The notes under the pieces were generated by a model. That model did not search any database. It saw only the letters and a list, made by a program, of their open reading frames with translations, and had not been told where the DNA came from. From assembly GCF_048320135.1 (NCBI RefSeq), contig NZ_CP182947.1, forward strand, positions 4,774,001 to 4,838,000: a stretch of 64,000 bases of DNA, in the 5' to 3' direction. This DNA comes from Ideonella_A sakaiensis_A (lineage in GTDB: Bacteria > Pseudomonadota > Gammaproteobacteria > Burkholderiales > Burkholderiaceae_C). Positions 8,797 through 19,800 of this stretch are shown one piece after another. A program made the translations under genes and the position numbers. Numbering within the stretch: position 1 is the first letter of the stretch; every line of letters begins with the position of its first letter.

Positions 8797-11036
8797 TTGT
8801 CCGACCTGCTGGGGTGTTTGAGTTTGCGGATCGCCTTGGCTTCGATCTGGCGGATACGTTCGCGGGTGACGTCGAACTGCTTGCCGACTTCTTCCAGCGT
8901 GTGGTCGGTGCTCATCTCGATGCCGAAGCGCATGCGCAGCACCTTGGCCTCGCGCGGCGTCAGGCTGTCGAGGATGTCCTTGACGACGTCGCGCAGGCCG
9001 GCCTGCATCGCGGCCTCGATCGGCGCGGTGTTGTTGGTGTCCTCGATGAAGTCGCCCAGATGCGAGTCGTCGTCGTCGCCGATCGGCGTCTCCATCGAGA
9101 TCGGCTCCTTCGCGATCTTCATGATCTTGCGGATCTTGTCCTCGGGGATCTCCATCTTCTCGGCCAGCGTCGGCGCATCCGGCTCGAAGCCGAATTCCTG
9201 CAGGTGCTGGCGCGACAACCGATTCATCTTGTTGATCGTCTCGATCATGTGGACCGGGATGCGGATCGTGCGCGCCTGGTCGGCGATCGAGCGGGTGATC
9301 GCCTGGCGGATCCACCAGGTCGCATAGGTCGAGAATTTGTAGCCGCGGCGGTATTCGAACTTGTCAACCGCCTTCATCAGGCCGATGTTGCCTTCCTGGA
9401 TCAGGTCGAGGAACTGCAGGCCGCGGTTGGTGTACTTCTTCGCGATCGAGATCACCAGCCGCAGGTTGGCCTCGATCATCTCCTTCTTCGCGTCGCGCGA
9501 GGCCTTTTCGCCTTCGTTCATCCGCTTGTTGATCGCCTTCAGGTCGGCCAGGGGCACGACGGCGCGGGCCTGCTGGTCGGCGAGCTTCTTCTGCAGTTCC
9601 TGGATCGGCGGCAGGTTGCGCGCCAGCACCGCGCTGTACGGCTTGCCGGCAGCGGCTTCCTTGTCGGCCCACTTCAGGTTCAGCGTATTCGGCGGGAAAT
9701 TCTTGATGAAATAGTCCTGCGGCATGCCGCACTTGTCGACCAGGATCTTGCGCAGCTCGCGCTCGTAGCGGCGCACGTCGTCGACCTGCGAACGCAGGAT
9801 CGCGCACAGCTTCTCGATCGTCTTGACCGTGAAGCGGATCGTCATCAACTCGTTGCTGATCGCGGCCTGGGCCTTTTCGTAGGTCGGCGACTTGTAGCCT
9901 TCCTTCTCGAACGCCTTGCGCATCTTGTCGAAATTGCTGCGCAGGTTGTCGAACTTGGCCAGCGCGGCGGTTTTCAGCTCCTCGAGCTTCTTCGTCAGCG
10001 CCTTGCTGCCGCCGTTGCCGTCGTCGTCGTCGTCCTCGTCGAAGAAGTCGACGTCCTCCTCGGCGACATAGTCGTCGGCCTCGTCTTCCGAGACGAAGCC
10101 GTCAACGACTTCGGAAATCTGCATCTCGCCGGCGGCGATGCGGTCGGCGTAGGTGAGGATTTCGGCGATCGTCGTCGGCGAGGCGCTGATCGCCAGCATC
10201 ATCGCCTGCAAGCCGCCTTCGATGCGCTTGGCGATCTCGATCTCGCCTTCGCGGGTCAGCAGTTCGACCGTGCCCATCTCGCGCATGTACATGCGCACCG
10301 GGTCGGTGGTCCGGCCGAATTCGCTGTCGACCGTCGACAGCGCCGCCTCGGCGGCCTCTTCGGCCTCTTCCTCGGTCGCGGTGGTTGCGCCACCACCTGC
10401 GATCAGCAGCGTTGCCGCATCCGGCGCCTGCTCGTAGACAGCGATGCCCATGTCGTTGAGCATCGAGACGATCGCCTCGAGGATCTCGGCATCGACCAGT
10501 TTTTCGGGCAGGTGGTCGTTGATTTCCTGATGGGTCAGGAAACCCCGCGTCTTGCCCATCTTGATCAGCGTCTTCAGCTCCTGCCGGCGCTTGGCGACCT
10601 CTTCCTCGGTCAGCGCGGTCTCGTCGAGGCCGAATTCGCGCATCAGCGCGCGCTCCTTGGCGCGCGAGACCTTCATCCGCAGCGGCTTCAGCTTGGCCTT
10701 GGTCTCGTCGCTGGTATCGACGGCTTCGACTTCCGGTTCGGCCTCGGTCTCGGTCTCGAGATCCGATTCGACGTCGCTGAAGTCTTCATCGAGATCGCCT
10801 TTCGACGACTTGTCCGCAGCCTTGCCCTTGGCCGGGCGGCCACCCTTGGCAGCCGGCCCGGCAGCCTTGGCGGCAGGCTTCTTCGCGCTGGCCTTGGTGG
10901 CGGTCTTGGCGGCAGCCTTCGGCGCAGCCGCGGCTTTGCCGGCGGACTTGACCGCAGCCTTCGTGGCGACCGGCTTCGTCGTCTCTTCGGCGGGCGCGGA
11001 TGCAGATGTTTTGGTGGCGCTTTTCTTCGCTGTCAT
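8769..11036 (-). CDS. rpoD: RNA polymerase primary sigma factor RpoD (sigma-70)
   Basis: This 755-residue housekeeping sigma factor starts at MTAKKSATKTS; an upstream in-frame start would add 24 unlike residues. The first ~100 residues are Lys/Ala-rich then acidic, an extension common in Burkholderiales RpoD. Region 1.1, a large acidic non-conserved region (with DFFDEDDDDDGNGG), region 2 (KFSTYATWWIRQAITRSIAD binds the -10), region 3 and region 4.2 (VTRERIRQIEAKAIRKLKHP binds the -35) follow in order. It ends LRTYLDNL, a tail that is duplicated downstream. It lies downstream of dnaG in the same direction, 381 bp away, with its own promoter. Confidence 0.98.
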   Translation of the reverse strand: MTAKKSATKTSASAPAEETTKPVATKAAVKSAGKAAAAPKAAAKTATKASAKKPAAKAAGPAAKGGRPAKGKAADKSSKGDLDEDFSDVESDLETETEAEPEVEAVDTSDETKAKLKPLRMKVSRAKERALMREFGLDETALTEEEVAKRRQELKTLIKMGKTRGFLTHQEINDHLPEKLVDAEILEAIVSMLNDMGIAVYEQAPDAATLLIAGGGATTATEEEAEEAAEAALSTVDSEFGRTTDPVRMYMREMGTVELLTREGEIEIAKRIEGGLQAMMLAISASPTTIAEILTYADRIAAGEMQISEVVDGFVSEDEADDYVAEEDVDFFDEDDDDDGNGGSKALTKKLEELKTAALAKFDNLRSNFDKMRKAFEKEGYKSPTYEKAQAAISNELMTIRFTVKTIEKLCAILRSQVDDVRRYERELRKILVDKCGMPQDYFIKNFPPNTLNLKWADKEAAAGKPYSAVLARNLPPIQELQKKLADQQARAVVPLADLKAINKRMNEGEKASRDAKKEMIEANLRLVISIAKKYTNRGLQFLDLIQEGNIGLMKAVDKFEYRRGYKFSTYATWWIRQAITRSIADQARTIRIPVHMIETINKMNRLSRQHLQEFGFEPDAPTLAEKMEIPEDKIRKIMKIAKEPISMETPIGDDDDSHLGDFIEDTNNTAPIEAAMQAGLRDVVKDILDSLTPREAKVLRMRFGIEMSTDHTLEEVGKQFDVTRERIRQIEAKAIRKLKHPSRSDKLRTYLDNL

Positions 11037-11417
11037 GCGATTCCTTCGATATGCTTCAGGCAGAGTTGCAGCCGGACCCGGCGATGTGGCCGGGTCGCGC
11101 AAGGGCAAGCCGCCGGCGCGAAAGCCGGGCAGAAAAATGCCGTTGCGGAGCGGGCAAGCAGGCGATTGACCGAAACGGCCTGACAGTCCTTGCGGGTAGA
11201 GGTTGGCCTTGGAGGGGACCCTGTTTCAAAGGGTGGCCGGGGCCCGGAGGTACTGATGTCACTCTTTGCTGCTGCTTCTTGCCGCGCCTAGCGAACCGAG
11301 CATTATCGTTGATTCGACCCGGTTCGTCAAAAGATTGCGGCCAAAGGCATGTGACCCGGCCTCCGATCGTGGCCCCTCGGGGAAGGCGTCGTGCGCCATT
11401 GAGGTCGGCTGCCGCGT
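11037..11417. other. 381 bp rpoD leader between dnaG and rpoD
   Basis: No gene is supported. The region holds the minus-strand promoter at 11302-11330 and hence a leader of roughly 260 nt. Within the leader a GACCCGGC/GCCGGGTC hairpin (11075-11082 with 11089-11096) sits about 40 nt before the rpoD start, and an ACCCT/AGGGT stem lies near 11225-11240. I recognise no riboswitch or thermosensor family in it. Confidence 0.6.
11302..11330 (-). promoter_or_regulatory. Sigma-70 promoter of rpoD
   Basis: On the minus strand TTGACG (11330-11325) and GATAAT (11307-11302) are separated by exactly 17 nt, a near-consensus sigma-70 promoter. It lies between dnaG and rpoD and points at rpoD. rpoD is therefore probably transcribed independently of dnaG, by its own product. 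Confidence 0.75.
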
Positions 11418-13283
11418 TCATCCGGCCTCCGGCGATGCCAGCGCCTTCAGCAGCGCCTTGCGGCGCAGATCGAGCTCCTGCCATTGCGATCGCGCGGCGG
11501 CGTCCGACGAGATCCGGCCGATCAGCTCGTTCTGTCGCTCGCGCAACTGCTCGATCCGCAGGCCATCGAGCACGCGGCGCAAGTCGCTGAACGACAACTC
11601 GTCTTCGAGCGCAGCCCGCGGCACCGTCGCGACCTCGGGCAGCGGCGGATCGGCGGCGGCCTGCGCCTGTTCGAGCTCGGCCCAGCTCATCGGGCCGTGT
11701 TCGGCAATCTGCCGTTCCAGCCACGCGATCACCTCGCCGTGGGGTGCCGGCATCGCATGCAGCAGGTCGTGGTCATCGGCCGGCAACTGCTCCCACCAGT
11801 CACTGTGCAGCATCAGCATCCGGATCGCCTGATCGGCCGGGCTGCTTGGTGGCCGCCGCGACGCCAGCCGGCCCGGGCTCGGCGCACGCGTTCTCGGCGC
11901 CTGCGCGGCAGCCGGTCTTGCAACTGCGCTGTCGCGGGAGACGGGCGCGCGGCTGGCGCCGCGCGGCGCCGTCTGGCCACGCCACAACTCGGCCAGTTCG
12001 GCGGCTTCGAGGCCGCCGATCGAAGCGATTTCGCGCAGCAGCTGGCGCTGCAGCGATCCGTCGGGCAGCGCTGTCCACAGCGGGCGCGCCATCGCGACAA
12101 ATTTTGCCCTGCCCTCTGCACTGCCGAGGTCGCAGCCTTCCTTCGCGACTTCTAGCAATTGTTTCGACAGCGGTGTGGCCGATTCGATGCAGCGCTGGAA
12201 GGCCTCGGCGCCGAGTTCGCGGACATACGAATCCGGATCATGTTCGGTCGGCAGGAACAGGAAGCGGATGCTGCGGGTATCGGTGGCGTGCGGCAGCGCC
12301 GCCTCGAGCGCGCGGCCGGCGGCGCGCCGGCCGGCCGCGTCGCCATCAAAACTGAAGACCACCGAATCAGTAAAACGCAGCAGTTTGCTGACATGTTCGG
12401 CGGTACATGCCGTGCCGAGCGTTGCCACCGCATTCGCGAATCCGGACTGCGCCAGCGCAACCACGTCCATATAACCTTCGACTACCAGTGCATATCCGCG
12501 CTGCCGCATTGCCGTTCTGGCCTCATGCAGGCCATAAAGCTCACGTCCCTTGCTGAATATCGGCGTTTCCGGTGAATTGAGGTATTTCGGCTCGCCCTGG
12601 CCTAGCACCCGGCCGCCGAATCCGATCACCTCACCGCGCACCGAGCGGATCGGAAACATGATTCGATCGCGAAAGCGGTCATAGCGCTTGCGGTCCGACT
12701 CGTCGGTGGTATCGCCCGCCTGCACGATCACCATGCCGCTTTCCTCGAGCAGCGGATCGTCATAACTCGGGAAAATGCTGGCCAGGCTGCGCCAGCCGGG
12801 CGGCGCAAAGCCAAGACCGAACCGTGCGGCGATTTCGCCGGTCAGGCCGCGCGATTTCAGGTAATCGATCGCCACGGTCGATGATTTCAGTTCGCGCCGA
12901 TAGTGATCGGCGGCCCTGCGCAACACGTCGCTGAGGCTGGACTGGCGCGCCTGCTGCGCATCGGCCTGCTGGCGATCGGCCGGCGTTCGTTCATCCTGCG
13001 GCACCGTCATGCCGGCCTGCTGCGCCAGATCCTCGACCGCCTCGACAAAACCCATTCCGAGGTGGGCGCAGAGGAAGCCGATCGCATTGCCGCTGGCGCC
13101 GCAGCCGAAGCAGTAATAGAACTGCTTGCTCGGGCTGACCGAAAAACTCGGTGACTTCTCGCCATGGAACGGGCACAGGCCCATCAGGTTCGCGCCGCCC
13201 TTGCGCAATTGCACATGGCGGCCGACAACCTCGACGATGTCGATCCGGCTCAACAGGTCCTGGACGAATGACGGCGGAATCAC
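11418..13283 (-). CDS. dnaG: DNA primase DnaG
   Basis: This 621-residue primase synthesises RNA primers at the replication fork. The zinc-binding domain has Cys37, His40, Cys58 and Cys61 (CPFH and CFGC motifs). The TOPRIM catalytic core contains LVVEGYMDVVAL with the catalytic Glu and the FSFDGDAAGRRA acidic motif. The C-terminal ~150 residues form the DnaB-interacting helical region, after an Ala/Arg/Pro-rich linker near 435-470. It precedes rpoD on the same strand. The rpsU/yqeY neighbours often found in the macromolecular synthesis operon are absent immediately upstream, where hns lies instead. Confidence 0.97.
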   Translation of the reverse strand: MIPPSFVQDLLSRIDIVEVVGRHVQLRKGGANLMGLCPFHGEKSPSFSVSPSKQFYYCFGCGASGNAIGFLCAHLGMGFVEAVEDLAQQAGMTVPQDERTPADRQQADAQQARQSSLSDVLRRAADHYRRELKSSTVAIDYLKSRGLTGEIAARFGLGFAPPGWRSLASIFPSYDDPLLEESGMVIVQAGDTTDESDRKRYDRFRDRIMFPIRSVRGEVIGFGGRVLGQGEPKYLNSPETPIFSKGRELYGLHEARTAMRQRGYALVVEGYMDVVALAQSGFANAVATLGTACTAEHVSKLLRFTDSVVFSFDGDAAGRRAAGRALEAALPHATDTRSIRFLFLPTEHDPDSYVRELGAEAFQRCIESATPLSKQLLEVAKEGCDLGSAEGRAKFVAMARPLWTALPDGSLQRQLLREIASIGGLEAAELAELWRGQTAPRGASRAPVSRDSAVARPAAAQAPRTRAPSPGRLASRRPPSSPADQAIRMLMLHSDWWEQLPADDHDLLHAMPAPHGEVIAWLERQIAEHGPMSWAELEQAQAAADPPLPEVATVPRAALEDELSFSDLRRVLDGLRIEQLRERQNELIGRISSDAAARSQWQELDLRRKALLKALASPEAG

Positions 13284-13342
13284 GGGATGGAGTCTACGGC
13301 GGCCGCCGCCGCCGGCCGGCCGAGTGGTGAATGTGATCCGGC

Positions 13343-13370
13343 AAAAGAAAACGCCGCCCGCAGGCGGCGT
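13343..13370 (-). terminator. Rho-independent terminator after the H-NS gene
   Basis: On the minus strand an ACGCCGCC/GGCGGCGT stem (13370-13363 with 13358-13351) is followed directly by TTTTCTTTT. This is a classic intrinsic terminator 66 nt beyond the hns stop codon. Confidence 0.85.
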
Positions 13371-13435
13371 CCGCTTCGCAGAAGGCGGGGATCAGTGCAG
13401 CACCAGCGTGCTGCGGATCCGCTGCAGCCGTGCAG

Positions 13436-13741
13436 TCAAAGCGCGAATTCCTCGATCTTGCGCCCCGAGGCCAACGCCGCCTTCAGCCATTTCGGCTGCA
13501 GGCCACGTCCGCTCCAGGTTTCGCCGGTGGCGGCATTGCGGTATTTGGCGGCGACCTTGCCGCCGCTCGACCCGCCGCGCGACGAGCCCGTCTTGCCACT
13601 GATATCGGCCAGTGTCAGACCCTGTTCGGCCATCAATGCCTTCACCTTGGCAATCGCGTCGGCGCGTTCATGGCGCCGCGTCGCCTCGATCTGGCGTTCC
13701 AGTTCGGCTTTCTGGTCAAGCAATTGCTGCAACGATGGCAT
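13436..13741 (-). CDS. H-NS family nucleoid-associated protein
   Basis: This 101-residue DNA-binding protein belongs to the short H-NS/BpH3 type of betaproteobacteria. The N-terminal ~45 residues form a coiled-coil oligomerisation helix (LDQKAELERQIEATRRHERA). A Ser/Gly-rich linker follows. The C-terminal domain carries YRNAATGETWSGRGLQPKWL, the signature that binds the minor groove of AT-rich DNA. Such proteins silence horizontally acquired genes; several paralogues per genome are usual. It has its own terminator and is followed by dnaG. Confidence 0.95.
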   Translation of the reverse strand: MPSLQQLLDQKAELERQIEATRRHERADAIAKVKALMAEQGLTLADISGKTGSSRGGSSGGKVAAKYRNAATGETWSGRGLQPKWLKAALASGRKIEEFAL

Positions 13742-13833
13742 CGCGATTCCTTTACGGTAGTTCGTCAGTTTGCGCGGGATAACTCCCGGGGACGCATATT
13801 ATACGAACAGCCGGCGAAGGTCGACCGCCAACA

Positions 13834-14919
13834 TCATTTATAGCCGACGCGATCGAGGATCTGCTGAACCTTGGTCTGATTACGGCCGGCGAACTTGACC
13901 GGAATGGTTTCCGATTTGAACTCGCCCAGCGCGGCCAGCGCCGGGTTCGATACCTTGACACGAGCAACCACCGGCCATTCATTGTTGCCGTCGGCAAAAT
14001 AAATCTGCGCCTGGTCGCTCGCGAGATATTCGACGAACTTGACCGCATTGTCGCGGTTGGGCGAATGTTTGGCGACCGCTGCGCCGGCAATATTGACGTG
14101 GGTGCCGAAGCTTTGCTGGTTCGGGAATACCACGCCGATCTTGTCGATCACCGCGCGGTCTTCCGGCTTGTTCGAGCGCATCAGGCGCGCCAGGTAATAA
14201 CTGTTGGTCAGCGCGATCTGGCACTCACCGCTGGCGACCGCCTTGATCTGGTCGGTATCGCCGCCTTTCGGATCACGCGCCATGTTGGCGACCAGGCCCT
14301 TCAACCAGCTTTCGACCCCGGCCTCGCCGAGGTGCTCCATCATCGAGCCGAACAGCGACAGGTTGTACGGATGCGAGCCCGAACGGGTGCACAGCTTGCC
14401 CTTGTGTTTGGGATCGGCCAGGCTCTCGTAGGTCGACACGTTTGCCTTGTTGACGGTCGCCTTGTTGTAGACGATGACCCGCGCCCGCGTCGACAAGCCG
14501 AACCAGGCGATGCCCTCGGCGGTCTGGTCGCCGCGCAGCGTCGCCGGGATCCGGCTCTCCAGCAGTGTCGACTTGATCGGCTGGAACAGGCCGGTGGTTT
14601 CGGCACGCCACAGCCGCGACGCGTCGACCAGCAGGATCACGTCGGCCGGGCTGGCCGAGCCCTCGCTCTGCAAGCGGGTCAGGATGCCGGCATCGTCGGC
14701 ATCGACACGGTTGATCTTGATGCCGGTTGCCTTCGTGAAATCGGCGTAAAGCGCCTCGTCGGTCTGGTAGTGCCGTGCCGAGTACAGGTTCAGCACTTTC
14801 TGCTGCGCATGGGCCGACAACGGCAATGCGGCCGCCAGGCTCAGTGCGGCAACAGCGACGCGCCGGGAAATGCCCGAGCGGGCGGCCGAGGGCGAGGCGG
14901 GGCGGAAAAACAGTCGCAT
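13834..14919 (-). CDS. Fe(3+) ABC transporter periplasmic binding protein (FbpA/FutA-like)
   Basis: This 361-residue protein should bind ferric iron in the periplasm. A signal peptide ends near AALPLSAHAQQ (about 1-39). The mature protein begins KVLNLYSARHYQTDEALY, diagnostic of the FbpA/FutA iron-binding family. The paired Tyr-type ligand motif is seen in ALTNSYYLARLM. The permease and ATPase partners normally encoded beside it are not present on either side. A Fur-box-like sequence lies just upstream, consistent with induction by iron limitation. Confidence 0.93.
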   Translation of the reverse strand: MRLFFRPASPSAARSGISRRVAVAALSLAAALPLSAHAQQKVLNLYSARHYQTDEALYADFTKATGIKINRVDADDAGILTRLQSEGSASPADVILLVDASRLWRAETTGLFQPIKSTLLESRIPATLRGDQTAEGIAWFGLSTRARVIVYNKATVNKANVSTYESLADPKHKGKLCTRSGSHPYNLSLFGSMMEHLGEAGVESWLKGLVANMARDPKGGDTDQIKAVASGECQIALTNSYYLARLMRSNKPEDRAVIDKIGVVFPNQQSFGTHVNIAGAAVAKHSPNRDNAVKFVEYLASDQAQIYFADGNNEWPVVARVKVSNPALAALGEFKSETIPVKFAGRNQTKVQQILDRVGYK

Positions 14920-14959
14920 GGAGCAGTCCCTTCAGTCAATGAATGGCCGCAGTATATAC

Positions 14960-14978
14960 AAATGCGAATCATTCTTGA
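14960..14978 (-). promoter_or_regulatory. Fur-box-like operator upstream of the iron-binding protein gene
   Basis: The sequence AAATGCGAATCATTCTTGA (plus-strand reading) matches the Fur operator theme of AATGnnAATCATTnT. It sits 41 bp upstream of the start codon of the FbpA-like gene, in an AT-richer stretch. Repression by Fe-Fur is inferred. Confidence 0.65.
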
Positions 14979-15071
14979 TACGACTGTGGGGTCGGATCGC
15001 TGTTGCCGCGCCGGGGTCGCGGCGCTGGTGGTTGGTGCCAGGGCGGCAGCGCTGCGCCGCTGAGGCGGCCG

Positions 15072-15344
15072 TCAGTTGCTCGGCGGGACGTAACCGGCCG
15101 GCTGCTCGGCGCCGCCGCCGAAAAAGAAGTTCTCCATCTGCCGCGCGAGGTATTGGCGTGCGCGCTGGTCGGCGAGATTCAGGCGGTTTTCGTTGACCAG
15201 CATCGTCTGGTGCTTCATCCAGGCCTGCCAGGCCTCCTTGCTGACTTCGGCATAGATGCGTTTGCCGAGTTCACCTGGGTAGGGTGCGAAGTCGAGTCCT
15301 TCGGCTTCCTTCTTCAGATAGACGCATTGGACGGTACGGGCCAT
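15072..15344 (-). CDS. yggX: Oxidative damage protection / Fe(II)-trafficking protein YggX
   Basis: This 90-residue protein protects iron-sulfur clusters against oxidants, as shown for the Salmonella and E. coli homologues. The start MARTVQCVYLKKEAEGLDF, with its conserved Cys7, matches the family. It is preceded by AAGGAG at ideal spacing, which fixes the start despite a longer open frame. The family blocks PYPGELGKRIY, EAWQAWMKHQTMLVNENRLN and RQYLARQMENFFFG follow. It is downstream of argA on the same strand with 83 bp between. Confidence 0.96.
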   Translation of the reverse strand: MARTVQCVYLKKEAEGLDFAPYPGELGKRIYAEVSKEAWQAWMKHQTMLVNENRLNLADQRARQYLARQMENFFFGGGAEQPAGYVPPSN

Positions 15345-15427
15345 GGTTTGCTCCTTGATGACGGGTGGTGCGCGCCGCGCTTGCGCGGCGCATCGTGAAG
15401 AGGCGGCCCTTTGTGGCGGGCCTATGC

Positions 15428-16771
<1,344 letters not shown>

Positions 16772-16824
16772 CGTGGCGGCGCAGGGGGCATTTGGAATAA
16801 TCGCTGATTTTGCACGAAGCATCC

Positions 16825-19800
16825 ATGGGCCTCCCCGGTGACGGCAACGGCGAATCCGCCCCTCGCCGCGGCGCACGCGGCAGGGCCGCGACAACTGATC
16901 GGCCGCGCCAAGCCGCGCGGAGCGATCGGCCGCAGCCGCTCGCCAATCCGCTGCCGCCGATCACCTTCCCCGAAGCCTTGCCGGTTTCGGCGCGGCGCGA
17001 CGAGATCGCCGAGGCGATCAAGGCCCACCAGGTCGTCATCGTCAGCGGCGAGACCGGATCGGGCAAGACGACCCAGCTGCCGAAGATTGCGCTGGCGCTG
17101 GGGCGCGGTCGCGGCGCCGGCGGCAAGGGGCTGATCGGCCACACCCAGCCGCGCCGGATTGCCGCATCGAGTGTCGCGAAACGCATCTCGCAGGAGCTGA
17201 ATTCGCCGCTCGGCGAACATGTCGGCTTCAAGGTCCGGTTCCAGGACCGGCTGTCACCCGGCGCCAGCGTCAAGCTGATGACCGACGGCATCCTGCTCGC
17301 CGAGTCGCAGACCGACCCGCTGCTGCGTGCCTACGACACGCTGATCATCGACGAGGCGCACGAACGCAGCCTGAACATCGATTTTCTGCTCGGCCACCTG
17401 CGGCAGATCCTGCCGCGCCGGCCCGATCTGAAGGTGATCGTGACCTCGGCGACGATCGATGCCGAACGGTTTGCGCGTCATTTCGCATCGGCCGCGCCGG
17501 CCGGGTCGGATCAGCCGACACCGGCGCCAGTGATCCAGGTCTCCGGCCGGATGTTTCCAGTCGAGCAGCGCTACCGGCCGTTCGAGGAAAGCCGCGAATA
17601 CGGCCTGAACGATGCGATCGTCGATGCGGTTGATGAGTTGTGGCGCGGCAGCGCGCAAGGCGGCGACGTGCTGGTGTTTCTGCCCGGCGAGCGCGAGATC
17701 CGCGACGCCGCCGAAGCGCTGCGCAAGCACCATCCACCGGGTGTCGATGTGCTGCCGTTGTTTGCGCGGCTGAGCCAGGCCGAGCAGGACCGCATCTTCG
17801 AGCCGCATGCGGCGCGACGCATCGTGCTCGCGACCAACGTCGCCGAAACCTCGCTGACGGTGCCCGGTATCCAATATGTGATCGACGCCGGCACCGCACG
17901 CGTCAAGCGCTACAGCTACCGCAACAAGGTCGAGCAGCTGCAGATCGAGCCGATCAGCCAGGCGGCGGCGAATCAGCGCGCCGGCCGCTGCGGCCGGGTC
18001 TCGAACGGCATCTGCATTCGCCTCTATGACGAAAAGGAGTTTGCCGAGCGGCCGCGTTATACCGATCCGGAGATCCTGCGCTCGTCGCTGGCCGGCGTGA
18101 TCCTGCGGATGAAATCGCTCGGGCTCGGCACCGTCGAGGATTTTCCGTTCCTCGAGCCGCCGCCGCGGCGCGCGATTGCCGACGGCTACCAGCTGCTGAA
18201 CGAGCTCGGCGCAGTCGACGAGCAGAACGAGCTGACCGCGATGGGCCGCGAACTGGCGCGCCTGCCGCTCGATCCGCGGGTCGGCCGGATGATCCTCGAA
18301 GCCCGCCAGCGTGAGGCGCTGACCGAGGTGCTGGTGATCGCCAGCGCGATGAGCCTGCAGGACGTGCGCGACCGCCCGCTCGAACAGCAGCAGTCGGCCG
18401 ATGCCGCACACCGCAAGTTCGACGACGAGCGCTCCGAGTTCAGCGGCACGATCCGCTTGTGGAACTGGCTCGAATCGCTGCGCCATGGGGCGGCGACGAC
18501 CGACAAGCCGGGAGCGGCCACAGCGCCGCGCCTGTCGCACCGCAAGCAGGAACAGCTGCTGCGCGACAACTTCATCTCGCCGCGCCGCGTGCGCGAATGG
18601 CGCGATATCCATTCGCAGCTGCACACGGTGGTCGCCGAACATGGCTGGCGGCTGAACAAGGCGCCGGCAACCTATGAGCAGCTGCACCTGTCATTGCTCG
18701 CCGGCCTGCTCGGCAACATCGGCAACAAGAGCGACGACGAGGAGTGGTACCTCGGCGCGCGCGGCATCCGCTTCTACCGCCACCCCGGCGCCAACCTGAG
18801 CAAGAAGCCGGGGCGCTGGATCGTTGCCGGCGAACTGGTCGAAACCAGCCGGCTGTACGGCCGCAACCTCGCGAACATCGACCCGGCGTGGCTGCCGACG
18901 GTTGCCGGCCATCTGATCAAGACCCAGCTGCTCGATCCGCACTGGGAAAAGAAGGCCGCCGAGGTGATCGCGTTCGAACGCGCGACGTTGTACGGCATCG
19001 TCATCTACAACCAGCGGCGGGTCAATTTCGGCCAGGTCGACCCGGCCGCGGCGCGCGAGATCTTCATCCGCGAGGCGCTGGTCGGCAACGAATGGGAAAC
19101 CCGGCTGCCGTTCCTCGCCGCGAACCGCAAGCTGATCGCGCAGGTCGAGGATCTGGAACACAAGTCGCGGCGCCAGGACGTGCTGGTCGACGACGAGCTG
19201 ATCTACGCCTTCTACGATTCGCTGCTGCCGGCCGATGTGCACAGCGGTGCGACGCTGGAACGCTGGTACCGCGAGGAAAGCCGGCGCCAGCCGCGGCTGC
19301 TGATGCTGACCCGCGACGAGCTGATGCGCCACGAGGCCGCCGGCATCACGACCGCGGCCTTTCCGAAGGTGCTGCGGCTTGGCGGCGTCGATTGCAGCGC
19401 CAGTTATCTGCACGAACCGGGCGATCCGCGCGATGGCGTGACCGTCACGGTGCCGATTTTTGCGTTGAACCAGGTCAGCGAGGAGCGCTGCGAATGGCTG
19501 GTGCCCGGCATGCTGAAGGACAAGGTGCTGGCGCTGGTGAAAAGCCTGCATCAACGGCCGCGTTCGCGGCTGGTGCCGTTGCCCGACTATGCAGAATCGT
19601 TTGTCGCCGCGGTGCGAGAGCGTGGTGAATTCGGCAGCGGCAGCCTGCTCGATGTGCTGCTCGACGACGTGCGCAAGCGCACCCAGCTCGATGTGAAGCG
19701 CGCAGATTTCAAGCTCGAGACGGTGCCGGCGCATCTGTTCATGAATTTTCGCGTCGTCGACGAACATGGCCGACAGCTTGGCAGCGGGCGCAACCTCGCC

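Noticed and set aside
8388..11183. 931-residue plus-strand open frame antisense to rpoD
   Set aside because: It mirrors rpoD codons in a GC-rich gene; the product is a Leu/Val/Arg/Asp-rich shadow with no domain, while rpoD on the other strand is unmistakable.
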